A stretch of DNA of 64,000 nt from Bacteroidota bacterium (lineage in GTDB: Bacteria; Bacteroidota; Bacteroidia; UBA7662; JAIXUI01), in contig JAIXUI010000015.1 in NCBI GenBank assembly GCA_027484125.1, positions 1 through 64,000 on the forward strand, in the 5' to 3' direction. Positions within the stretch are counted from its first letter, which is position 1. The number at the start of each line of letters is the position of its first letter. A program made the position numbers and the translations under genes. Shown piece after piece: positions 55,556-64,000 of this stretch. The notes below the pieces were generated by a model, which saw only the letters and a list, made by a program, of their open reading frames with translations, searched no databases and was not told the DNA's origin.

Positions 55556-58204
55556 ATGGAGGAAAACATACCACAGGACGACTCCGTCCATGCAGCTGTT
55601 ACGGTTTCGGGGCTGTATGAAAACTGGTTCCTGGACTACGCTTCTTACGTTATTTTAGAAAGGGCCGTCCCCGCTGTTGAAGACGGCCTTAAACCGGTTC
55701 AACGCCGGATCCTTCATGCAATGAAGGAAATGGACGATGGACGTTTTCATAAGGTTGCCAACATCATCGGGCAAACCATGCAGTATCACCCTCATGGTGA
55801 CGCGGCCATTGGTGATGCGCTGGTGAATCTCGGTCAGAAAGACTTGTTGATTGATTGTCAAGGTAACTGGGGTGATTATCGTACCGGAGACTCAGCAGCA
55901 GCGCCTCGCTACATCGAAGCCCGATTGTCTAAGTTTGCGCTGGAGGTGCTCTTCAATCCTAAAACTACCAAATGGCAACTCAGCTACGATGGTAGGAAAA
56001 AAGAGCCCATTACCTTACCGGTTAAATTTCCACTTCTTTTAGCACAAGGTGTTGAAGGCATTGCGGTAGGTTTAAGCACCAAAATTCTTCCTCACAATTT
56101 CATTGAGCTCATTCAAGCGTCTATCGCTTATTTAAAGAACAAGCCATTTGAGCTTTATCCTGATTTTTTAACCGGCGGCTATGTAGATGTAAGTCAATAT
56201 CAAGACGGACAAAAAGGAGGGAAAGTAAGAGTTCGTGCAAAGATTGAAGAGGTTGATAAAAAAACATTGGTAATCAGAGATATACCCTTTGGAACTACCA
56301 CCCAAGGGTTAATTGATTCTGTTCTGAAAGCATCTGATTCCGGTAAAATCAAAATCAAGAAAATCATCGACAATACGGCGGCCGACGTAGAAATTCAGGT
56401 GCAGTTGGCTCCTGGAATTTCTCCGGATGTTACCATCGATGCCTTGTACGCATTCACCGATTGCGAAATGAGTATTTCTCCTTCCGCTTGCGTAATTGTC
56501 GATAACAAACCCCGCTTTTGCTCAGTCTCTGACATCCTCAAGATTAACACCAACCAATCGCGAGATTTACTTAAGCAGGAGCTTGAAATTAAACTCAATG
56601 AGCTTCAGGAAGATTGGCATATGTCTTCCTTAGAAAAAATCTTCATTGAAAACAGAATCTATCGCGACATTGAAGAATGTGAAACCTGGGAGTCGGTTAT
56701 TGAAACCATCGATCAAGGGTTGAACCCCTTCAAACCCTTGCTTAGAAGGACAGTTACCCGAGAAGACATTCTAAAACTGACCGAGATTAAGATTAAACGA
56801 ATCTCTAAATACGACGCTTTCAAAGCGGATGAATACTTGCGTGGTTTAGAAACTGAAATAGAAGAAACTAAGCATCATCTCGCCCATATCAACGATTTTA
56901 CCATCCGTTATTACGAAAATTTACTCAAGAAGTACGGGAAAGGACGCGAGCGCAAAACTGAAATTCGGGTGTTTGATGTAATCAAGGCTAATCAGGTGGC
57001 GGTTGCCAACCAAAAGCTTTACATCAATCGTGCAGAAGGTTTTGCCGGATTTGGTTTGAAAAAAGACGAGTACGTTTGCGATTGTTCCGACCTTGACGAC
57101 ATCATCGTATTCAGAAAGGATGGCAAATTCCTGGTAACCAAAATCAGTGAAAAAGCATTCGTAGGGAAAGACATTTTGCATGCTGGTGTATTCAGGAAAT
57201 CTGACGACCGCATGGCTTACAACATGATGTACGTGGACGGAAAATCGGCGTTTACCTATGCCAAGCGTTTTCAAGTTACCGGTATCACCCGCGACAAGGA
57301 ATACGATTTAACGAAAGGGGAGAAGAACTCCAGAGTGGTTCACTTTTCAGCCAATCCCAATTCGGAATCTGAAATTGTAACGGTTTACCTTAATCAGCTG
57401 GCCAACGCCCGTAAAAAAGTATTCGATTACGATTTTGCAGAACTTGCCATCAAAGGCAGAAGTTCGCAGGGCAACAAAGTGACTCAATACTCTGTGAAAC
57501 GAGTCTTGTTGAAGTCAAAAGGGAAATCTACCATAGGAAAGCGGGAGCTTTTCCTCGATGAATCTGTTGGAAGGTTAAACCATGATAGCAGAGGAAGAAG
57601 TTTAGGTTTATTCGATAGTGATGACCGATTGTTGGTGGTTTATAAAGATGGTCAGTATGAATTGGTCAATACCGATTTAACACAACGCTTCCCGCAAGAG
57701 CAAATCAGTACAATAGTTCAGTTTAAATCAGATTTGGTCATTACCACTGTACATTATATTCCATCGCAGAAGTTTTTCTATCTCAAGCGTTTTAAAATAG
57801 AAACGAGCACAGAAGGAAAGAAATTCTCCTTTGTATCAGATGAGAAAGGCGCACAGATGCTTTTGGCTACTACAGCAGATGAATCATCTATTCAAGTAGT
57901 TTTAGGCAATAAAAAGTCTTCTCAATCCAAAACTTTTGTCTTACATGAGCTAACCGATGTGAAAGGGTGGAAGGCCCAAGGAACCCGGCTTATGCCTAAT
58001 GAAGTGCTTAGTTGGGAGTGGTTGTACCAAAATTTCAATCATCAGCACTCCGATGCTAATGAAAACTTAGTTGAAGATGATGGTGGACATGGCACTATTT
58101 CCGATGATGATTTATTAGTTGAGCCTGGCCAGACCATCGAGTTAACTTTACCAGAGCGTGGAACTGCTGAAGATCCAGGAGAACAAATGTCTCTTTTCGA
58201 CTAA
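55556..58204 (+). CDS. parC: DNA topoisomerase IV / gyrase subunit A
   Basis: YASYVILERAVPAVEDGLKPVQRRILHAM, YHPHGDAAIGDALVNLGQ, APRYIEARLSKF (catalytic Tyr). Confidence 0.93.
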   Translation: MEENIPQDDSVHAAVTVSGLYENWFLDYASYVILERAVPAVEDGLKPVQRRILHAMKEMDDGRFHKVANIIGQTMQYHPHGDAAIGDALVNLGQKDLLIDCQGNWGDYRTGDSAAAPRYIEARLSKFALEVLFNPKTTKWQLSYDGRKKEPITLPVKFPLLLAQGVEGIAVGLSTKILPHNFIELIQASIAYLKNKPFELYPDFLTGGYVDVSQYQDGQKGGKVRVRAKIEEVDKKTLVIRDIPFGTTTQGLIDSVLKASDSGKIKIKKIIDNTAADVEIQVQLAPGISPDVTIDALYAFTDCEMSISPSACVIVDNKPRFCSVSDILKINTNQSRDLLKQELEIKLNELQEDWHMSSLEKIFIENRIYRDIEECETWESVIETIDQGLNPFKPLLRRTVTREDILKLTEIKIKRISKYDAFKADEYLRGLETEIEETKHHLAHINDFTIRYYENLLKKYGKGRERKTEIRVFDVIKANQVAVANQKLYINRAEGFAGFGLKKDEYVCDCSDLDDIIVFRKDGKFLVTKISEKAFVGKDILHAGVFRKSDDRMAYNMMYVDGKSAFTYAKRFQVTGITRDKEYDLTKGEKNSRVVHFSANPNSESEIVTVYLNQLANARKKVFDYDFAELAIKGRSSQGNKVTQYSVKRVLLKSKGKSTIGKRELFLDESVGRLNHDSRGRSLGLFDSDDRLLVVYKDGQYELVNTDLTQRFPQEQISTIVQFKSDLVITTVHYIPSQKFFYLKRFKIETSTEGKKFSFVSDEKGAQMLLATTADESSIQVVLGNKKSSQSKTFVLHELTDVKGWKAQGTRLMPNEVLSWEWLYQNFNHQHSDANENLVEDDGGHGTISDDDLLVEPGQTIELTLPERGTAEDPGEQMSLFD

Positions 58205-58227
58205 ACGCTAAAACATCAAGAAAATGA

Positions 58228-58258
58228 AAACGCCGCATTATCGAATAGTGCGGCGTTT
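58228..58258. terminator. Bidirectional intrinsic terminator
   Basis: AAACGCCGCATTA-TCGAA-TAGTGCGGCGTTT. Confidence 0.75.
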
Positions 58259-58669
58259 GTATTTGGGGGAAACTTCATCAAGAACACAAACTTGGGTTTT
58301 GCCAAACCATTGGTATCGGTTGGCTGCAACCCAGTCGTAAATCTTGTCTCTCCAGGGTAATGGAATGATTTTCAATATCAGGGCAAACTTTCCCCACCAG
58401 CTTAACTGAGAAATAATGTGTAAAACAGCGTTTGATTTCTCTAAAAGATCGCCATTGTATCTCGCATAAACGGATAAAACAGGTGGCTTAATTTGGTTAG
58501 TTTTTACAAGAAAGCTGAAATAATTACTCGAAGGGTCAGTAAACATCAGCTTTTCTCGCCTATCAAACTTCATCAGAAAGCGCACAAACCTGCTACATAA
58601 CACGCAGTCGGAGTCGAAAATGACCACAGTTTTGGAGTCGTGAACAGGAGGTGTATGAGATGAGTTCAT
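58238..58669 (-). CDS. DCC-type thiol-disulfide oxidoreductase (DUF393)
   Basis: VVIFDSDCVLCSRFVRFLMKFDRREKLMF. Confidence 0.88.
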   Translation of the reverse strand: MNSSHTPPVHDSKTVVIFDSDCVLCSRFVRFLMKFDRREKLMFTDPSSNYFSFLVKTNQIKPPVLSVYARYNGDLLEKSNAVLHIISQLSWWGKFALILKIIPLPWRDKIYDWVAANRYQWFGKTQVCVLDEVSPKYKRRTIR

Positions 58670-58689
58670 ATAGTAGTTAACGCAAAAAA

Positions 58690-58713
58690 AAGGCTGCCGG
58701 TTAGGGCAGCCTT
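58690..58713 (-). terminator. Intrinsic terminator downstream of the DUF349 gene
   Basis: AAGGCTGCC-GGTTAG-GGCAGCCTT with flanking A run. Confidence 0.7.
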
Positions 58714-58718
58714 AACTT

Positions 58719-60716
58719 TTATTCCGTTGTTCTCAGCAACTTCATTTTATCATTGAGCATTTTAAGCTCTTCTTGAGCGGCAGATATTTTCTTTTCAATT
58801 TCCTTTTTCAGGATATCCGCATTTTTAGATGCTGAAAGAAACTCCATGTTGTTTTGCCAAAGTAGAATATCGTTTTTGAGACCATTGATTCGGTTCATTA
58901 AGGAACCTTGTTCTTTTCTCAACGCGTTAGCTCCGTCCTTCGATTGCTTGATGTTATGAATCTTAGACTGGTAGTTCAACTTAGTTTTTTCAGCGGCATT
59001 TAGTTTTAGTGCATCAAAACGGGAGTCGATAGCTTCCTTATAGCGTTTGTAAACAGCTTCTTTCTCTTTGATGGGGATAAAACCAATTTCTAACCACTGT
59101 CGTTGGAATTCTTTTAGCCTTTCGATATCAGATTTTGGATCTTCTGAGATCTCAAATGCTTCAATGGATGCGATCAGTTCGAGTTTCTTTTGAAGATTTT
59201 CTGCTTGATTTTGATCCTTTCCGGAGAAGAATTCGTTTTTACGGTTGAAAAACGTATCACAGGCTGCTCTGAAGCGGTTCCAAAGCTTATCAGAATGTTT
59301 CTTTGGCACTGCGCCAGAATCTTTCCAAGCTTTTTGAAGTTGAATGAAAGCTTCAGAGGTTTTCTTCCAGTCTTCGCTGTGCATTAATGCTTCAGCCTGA
59401 ACACATAAATCATTTTTTACATTGAGGTTATGGTTCTGATCTTGGCGAATTTGCTTGTAGAAGTTATTCTTGGTATTGAAGAAATCGTCACAAGCTGATT
59501 TGAAGACTGCCCAAACTTCTTCATTAAGAGTTTTTGGAGCAAATCCGATTTTTTTCCATTCTGCTTGAACAGCCAGCACAGACTCAGACAGTTTAGCCCA
59601 GTCGTTATGGGTTTTAGCAGTTGAGTAATCAATGGCTTTTACTTTTTCAACCAGCTCAAGCTTAAGCGCATAGTTCTGTTTTTTAACATCGCTTAGTTGG
59701 TTGAAATGGCTTCGGCGTTTATCGTAAATTTTATCAGAAGCTGCTTTAAAGCGTTCCCAAACTGCGACACGGTGTTCTCTCGGTACAGGTCCGGTAGATT
59801 TCCATTGATCATGCATGTGATTGAGCAAATCGATGGCTTTTCTCACAGACTCTTCCAAAAGAAGCTCTTCTGCTTTTTCACATAGGCTGGTTTTGAACTC
59901 CAAATTGCGTTTGAAGTCCATTTCCATTAATTCCTTGTGAATTTTTACTTGGTCATAGAATTTGTCAACTAACGCTTTGTAAGACTGGTTAATGTCTTTG
60001 GCGTTGGCTGCTGGAACGGGACCTGTTTCCTTCCATTTAGCTTGCAGATCGCGGAGCTTTTGGAAACTATTTTGATTTTCTTCAGAAGAAACGATGATGC
60101 GCAACTCATTGAGCAATTCCTCTTTCAGTTTCTGGTTTTGGAGATACTCCTTGTCCTTTTCTTCTCGCTCCTTGGTATCGCGGTAAGTAAGGTTATTCAG
60201 TGCTTCAAAAAAGCGGTTTTGAATAGCGTTTGGGACAAATGTGAACGGCACATCCGCTTCATTTTCTTCGTGGAAGGTTTGCTTTTGAGCCAGTTTATCT
60301 TCCTCAATCTTTTGATGGATGGTAGCTTTTAGCTGATTGATTTCGGCACGAACTTCAGACAACTTATCATGCAGTGCTAAGCCTTCAAAGCGCTCCACTA
60401 ATTCATCGAAAGTAAGTGTACTTAAATCTATGGCAGCATGCTCTTCCTCTTCATGATGTTCAGCCTCTGCTGGTAATTCTTCATGATGTTCTTCTGCCAC
60501 AACCTCCTTGCTAGCTAGTTCTTCCGTATCAGATACCGGATTGACCACTTCCATACTTGAATCAGTCGCCTCCGGGGAGGTTGAAACTATAGAAGCTTCA
60601 ATATTCTCATTATCAACACCTTCACCATTTACCTCGCCGGTAATCTCCGAATGAGAGTTTGGGATGTTGTTGTTTTCGTTTTCTTCAGACTGATTATGCC
60701 CCAGATTTTCTTGCAT
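58719..60716 (-). CDS. DUF349 multi-repeat coiled-coil protein
   Basis: Five repeats of W(K/L)x(T/I/S)Gx(V/A/I)P...RFxxAxDxFF type; acidic N-terminal extension. Confidence 0.87.
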   Translation of the reverse strand: MQENLGHNQSEENENNNIPNSHSEITGEVNGEGVDNENIEASIVSTSPEATDSSMEVVNPVSDTEELASKEVVAEEHHEELPAEAEHHEEEEHAAIDLSTLTFDELVERFEGLALHDKLSEVRAEINQLKATIHQKIEEDKLAQKQTFHEENEADVPFTFVPNAIQNRFFEALNNLTYRDTKEREEKDKEYLQNQKLKEELLNELRIIVSSEENQNSFQKLRDLQAKWKETGPVPAANAKDINQSYKALVDKFYDQVKIHKELMEMDFKRNLEFKTSLCEKAEELLLEESVRKAIDLLNHMHDQWKSTGPVPREHRVAVWERFKAASDKIYDKRRSHFNQLSDVKKQNYALKLELVEKVKAIDYSTAKTHNDWAKLSESVLAVQAEWKKIGFAPKTLNEEVWAVFKSACDDFFNTKNNFYKQIRQDQNHNLNVKNDLCVQAEALMHSEDWKKTSEAFIQLQKAWKDSGAVPKKHSDKLWNRFRAACDTFFNRKNEFFSGKDQNQAENLQKKLELIASIEAFEISEDPKSDIERLKEFQRQWLEIGFIPIKEKEAVYKRYKEAIDSRFDALKLNAAEKTKLNYQSKIHNIKQSKDGANALRKEQGSLMNRINGLKNDILLWQNNMEFLSASKNADILKKEIEKKISAAQEELKMLNDKMKLLRTTE

Positions 60717-60792
60717 TTGAAACTTGCCTTTTTGACCTTTACAGACGCCTCGAAAATACGATTATTCACGCAAAAGGCAAATTTTAACAAAA

Positions 60793-61647
60793 ATGATAAC
60801 CCTCACCGAATGCCCCCGTGATGCCATGCAAGGGCTTCACACCTTTATTCCGACACAAGAAAAAATTTCGTACCTCAATCAATTATTGAAAGTCGGCTTT
60901 CAAATACTTGATTTCGGGAGTTTTGTGTCTCCAAAAGCAATACCTCAGATGGCGGATACTTCCGAAGTATTAGAGGAGTTGGAGGATTCTTCTACTCAAC
61001 TTTTGGCCATAATTGCCAACCAAAAAGGAGCTCTGCAAGCTTGTGAAGCTTCAAAAATTGATTGGTTAGGCTTTCCTTTTTCGGTTTCCGAGGAGTTCCA
61101 GCAACGCAATACCCGGCAATCCAGAGAGGAAGCGGTGCTTCAAGTCAGCGAAATACAGCGCATGTCGGTAGATGCAGGCAAACAACTCCGCGTGTACTTG
61201 TCGATGGGTTTTGGTAATCCTTACGGCGAAGCTTATGATATCCCGCTGCTCAGGCACTGGATTGAACGGTTGCTTACACAAGGGGTGAATACTTTTTACT
61301 TTTCTGATACCATTGGAGTAGCCAATGAAGCACTTATTCAAGAAATCTTTGAAACTCTTGTGCCAGCTTACACCTCTGCAACTTTCGGCATTCACTTGCA
61401 TAGTAATCCTGCTTCGTCACTGAGTAAAATTGAAGCAGCCTGGAATTCAGGATGTAAAGCCTTCGATTCTGCCATGCTTGGTTTTGGAGGTTGTCCGATG
61501 GCGAAAGATGAGTTAACCGGGAATTTAGCTACTGAAACATTGGTTGGATTTCTGCAACGTCAAGGTATAAAAGCTGGTATTGATCAAGGGGCTTTTGAAA
61601 ATGCCAGATTAATGGCAACAGAACTTTTTAGCCGATACAGTAATTAA
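60793..61647 (+). CDS. mvaB: Hydroxymethylglutaryl-CoA lyase
   Basis: LTECPRDAMQGL; DTIGVANEALI; HLHSNPASS; GFGGCPMAKDELTGNLATE. Confidence 0.83.
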   Translation: MITLTECPRDAMQGLHTFIPTQEKISYLNQLLKVGFQILDFGSFVSPKAIPQMADTSEVLEELEDSSTQLLAIIANQKGALQACEASKIDWLGFPFSVSEEFQQRNTRQSREEAVLQVSEIQRMSVDAGKQLRVYLSMGFGNPYGEAYDIPLLRHWIERLLTQGVNTFYFSDTIGVANEALIQEIFETLVPAYTSATFGIHLHSNPASSLSKIEAAWNSGCKAFDSAMLGFGGCPMAKDELTGNLATETLVGFLQRQGIKAGIDQGAFENARLMATELFSRYSN

Positions 61648-61681
61648 AGGCAATTCATAGTTTTGCACGCAATCAAAAATT

Positions 61682-62395
61682 ATGGGAAGAGCGTTCGAAT
61701 ATCGAAAAGACCGAAAGTTTAAGCGCTGGGCGAAAATGTCGCAGGCATTTACGCGCATAGGCAAGGAAATCGCTATGGCTGTAAAAGCCGGAGGCCCCAA
61801 TCCAGAGGCAAATACACGACTAAAAACCGCGATACAGAATGCTAAAGGTGCTTCGATGCCCAAGGATAGGGTAGAAGCTGCCATAAAACGCGCTACCTCT
61901 AAGGATGAAAAGGATTACGAGGAAGTCGTATATGAAGGGTACGGACCCGGTGGTATTGCGGTAGTAGTTGAAACTGCTACCGACAATCCAACTCGCACGG
62001 TTGCCAATATCCGCATGTATTTCAACCGTAGCGGTGGCTCACTTGGTAAAACCGGCTCTCTCGATTTTCTCTTCGAACGCAAAGGCATTTTCCGTATTGC
62101 GGTAGAACAAGTAGAAGTAGAAGAGTTAGAGCTAGAATTGATAGATTTTGGTGCCGAAGAGGTGGTTCAGGTAGAAGAAACTGAAGTAGTCATTCAAACG
62201 GCGTTCGAAGATTTCGGTTCGATGCAAAAAGCATTGGAGGAGAAAGGCTTTAATGTAGTATCTGCTCAATTACAACGCATCCCAACTACCCTAACTAAGT
62301 TGGGGCCCGACGAAGAAGAGAAGCTTTTGAATCTGATTGAGAAGATTGAAGAGGATGAAGATGTTCAGGCTGTCTATCATAACATGGAGGAATAA
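61682..62395 (+). CDS. YebC/PmpR family DNA-binding regulatory protein
   Basis: MGRAFEYRKDRKFKRWAKMSQAFTRIGKEIAMAVKAGGPNPEANTRLKTAIQNAKGASMPKDRVEAAIKRA. Confidence 0.95.
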   Translation: MGRAFEYRKDRKFKRWAKMSQAFTRIGKEIAMAVKAGGPNPEANTRLKTAIQNAKGASMPKDRVEAAIKRATSKDEKDYEEVVYEGYGPGGIAVVVETATDNPTRTVANIRMYFNRSGGSLGKTGSLDFLFERKGIFRIAVEQVEVEELELELIDFGAEEVVQVEETEVVIQTAFEDFGSMQKALEEKGFNVVSAQLQRIPTTLTKLGPDEEEKLLNLIEKIEEDEDVQAVYHNMEE

Positions 62396-62409
62396 CACAA
62401 AATCCCACA

Positions 62410-62443
62410 AAAAAAGGCTGACTATCACTAGTCAGCCTTTTTT
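62410..62443. terminator. Bidirectional intrinsic terminator
   Basis: AAAAAGGCTGACTA / TAGTCAGCCTTTTT. Confidence 0.78.
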
Positions 62444-62468
62444 ATGAGTTACTGTTGCGCTAATGGAA

Positions 62469-63074
62469 TTAGTTTGCAGCAGTTAGGTTGAAATTGATAA
62501 CGAAGTTGTCTTCAATCATTTTGTCTCCGAGGTTGTCGAAGAATTTGCCTGAACCATAACGCACATCGTACTCAGTACGGTCGATGGTGATTTTGCCATT
62601 GGCCATCAACATATCGCCTTTAGTCGTTATAGTAGCTGGGAATGATACTGGTTTGGTGGTGCCTTTGATAGTCAATGAGCCGGTAACAGTTGCATTCGCT
62701 TCACCTGCTTTAGCTTTATCGTTATAAGTCACTTTGGTTATTTTCAAAGTTGCAGTTGGGTTATTGGCTACGCTAAAGAAGTCATCAGAGAAAAGGTGAC
62801 CAACAAACTTCTTGTTGTATTCTGCATCTTTAATGTCATCGCAAACGATGGATTTCATGTCGATAGCAACCTCACCACCTGTGAGCTTGTTGCCATTGAG
62901 GGTTACAAAACCAGAACTGATGTTGATAGTACCATTGTGAGCGCCGGTTACTTTTTTAGCTTCCCATTTTACGGAGCTTTTATCGGCTTTTACTTTAATG
63001 GTTTTGCCGTTTCCGGCAGCGATGGCCGCACCGCTTATGGCGATTGCAAGTGCCAAGGAAAGGAGTTTTTTCAT
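62469..63074 (-). CDS. YceI family periplasmic protein
   Basis: Signal peptide MKKLLSLALAIAISGAAIAA; VKADKSSVKWEAKKVTGAHNGTI; TIDRTEYDVRYGSG. Confidence 0.93.
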   Translation of the reverse strand: MKKLLSLALAIAISGAAIAAGNGKTIKVKADKSSVKWEAKKVTGAHNGTINISSGFVTLNGNKLTGGEVAIDMKSIVCDDIKDAEYNKKFVGHLFSDDFFSVANNPTATLKITKVTYNDKAKAGEANATVTGSLTIKGTTKPVSFPATITTKGDMLMANGKITIDRTEYDVRYGSGKFFDNLGDKMIEDNFVINFNLTAAN

Positions 63075-63144
63075 GTGTATATTTGTTTGAACAAATTTGT
63101 AACGCAAGGATAGGGGAAAGTGTTCAATTGCTGATCATTTTTTT

Positions 63145-63666
63145 TCAAAAACGAAGAATTTCTTTCTTCATCCGCCTAATTCGAAAGTAATGGAACGCAT
63201 CAAATGCGAGTAAGCAACTGCCCTGTACCAAGATGCCTCTACCGTGCCCCATCAAATGGTCTTGATTAGTTAAAATAAGCGCTGTTCCAGCTCCCACGTA
63301 CAATACATCGAGCAGGCTATTGATTCCAAGAATGCGTTGCAGATAATTGGTTCTTTCTTGAATGTTTAGCTTGTCGTAATCTCTTTTGCTAATTCCTCTG
63401 ATAGCCAAGGAAGCGATGGTGGTATTGATAGCTCCCCAAGTGAAATGTTGCAATCCTTGATCAAAATTTTGCCCGAAGCTTTCTTGCATCATCACCATAC
63501 CTACCGCCATAGACGTGACACCGGTACCCAACAATTGGTTCATAGAGATGCGTTCCCATTGCTTAAGTTGTACCGCGGGCGGCATCATTTTATGGCCGGA
63601 TTGGCTCCTTCCACAGAAGGAGACCATCCAGCAACATAAGGCGATGAGTAAGAACTTACGGCTCAC
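63145..63666 (-). CDS. Conserved hypothetical membrane protein
   Basis: Signal peptide plus 3-4 hydrophobic helices; start overlaps the DUF4139 gene stop. Confidence 0.65.
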   Translation of the reverse strand: MSRKFLLIALCCWMVSFCGRSQSGHKMMPPAVQLKQWERISMNQLLGTGVTSMAVGMVMMQESFGQNFDQGLQHFTWGAINTTIASLAIRGISKRDYDKLNIQERTNYLQRILGINSLLDVLYVGAGTALILTNQDHLMGHGRGILVQGSCLLAFDAFHYFRIRRMKKEILRF

Positions 63667-63998
63667 AATCCCTGAATCATCTTATCCTTCGGAAAACGTA
63701 TCAGGAACCTTGGATTGAATTTCTTACTTCCTGATGCAGACAAATTGAGCTTCCATTTGATGATTCCCGTTTCAACGTCAAGCTGACCATTGTCTAAATC
63801 TTCAGTTTCTACTTCAATTTCTTTGTTTCGGCTCACAGGAATTTGATCTTCAATTTCGAGTTCAATGGCTTCTTTTCTATTGTTTTTCAGGACAATTAAG
63901 TTGGAATACGATTTTACTCTCTTTCCTGTAAGTTTTTTATCAGCCGTGAATGTTTTTACTTGTCTAAACTCAACGGAGACTTTGGGGTCAGTGCCCAA
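63663..63998 (-). CDS. DUF4139 domain protein, C-terminal part only
   Basis: SYSNLIVLKNNRKEAIELEIEDQIPVSRNKEIEVE...GIIKWKLNLSASGSKKFNPRFLIRFPKD; 5' end lies beyond the window. Confidence 0.8.
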   Translation of the reverse strand: MGTDPKVSVEFRQVKTFTADKKLTGKRVKSYSNLIVLKNNRKEAIELEIEDQIPVSRNKEIEVETEDLDNGQLDVETGIIKWKLNLSASGSKKFNPRFLIRFPKDKMIQGL

Positions 63999-64000
63999 TG

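Noticed and set aside
1-64000. CRISPR arrays, transposons, integrases, prophage or tRNA genes
   Set aside because: No regularly spaced repeats, transposase/integrase motifs, phage structural genes or recognisable tRNA seen; a tRNAscan-SE/CRISPRCasFinder run would be decisive

Overview
The window is a gene-dense, chromosomal-looking stretch of a Bacteroidota genome. Lineage clues are a T9SS C-terminal sorting domain, PorT-like beta-barrels, TAnnTTTG promoter elements and no obvious Shine-Dalgarno motifs. I support about 50 CDSs. The main blocks are: (i) a co-directional alpha-glucan cluster (GlgE, maltokinase-like, GlgB with a repeat tail, secreted GH13, GH57) with no TreS in view; (ii) nspC and a TPR histidine kinase, divergent from a DevBCA/TolC-type exporter; (iii) a large hybrid histidine kinase; (iv) a peroxiredoxin, an LMW phosphatase and a partial phenylacetate/acyl-CoA set (PaaN, PaaE-like, glutaryl-CoA-dehydrogenase-like); (v) a T9SS-secreted Omp28-like protein; (vi) an arginase-fold protein whose metal ligands are largely lost; (vii) recQ-lemA-TPM-TPM; (viii) housekeeping and LPS-sugar genes (kdsD, manC, copA, pyrG, mutS, gmhA, parC, mvaB, yebC-like); (ix) an ECF sigma / membrane protein / beta-barrel triad. 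I saw no CRISPR array, transposase, integrase, phage module, rRNA or recognisable tRNA. No single locus is clearly a new system. The most notable signals are a recurrent TAnnTT[T/C]G box 4-6 nt upstream of start codons (predicted leaderless transcription), the likely pseudo-arginase, the 60-bp-periodic GlgB tail, a palindrome inside a predicted promoter, and the TreS-less GlgE cluster.
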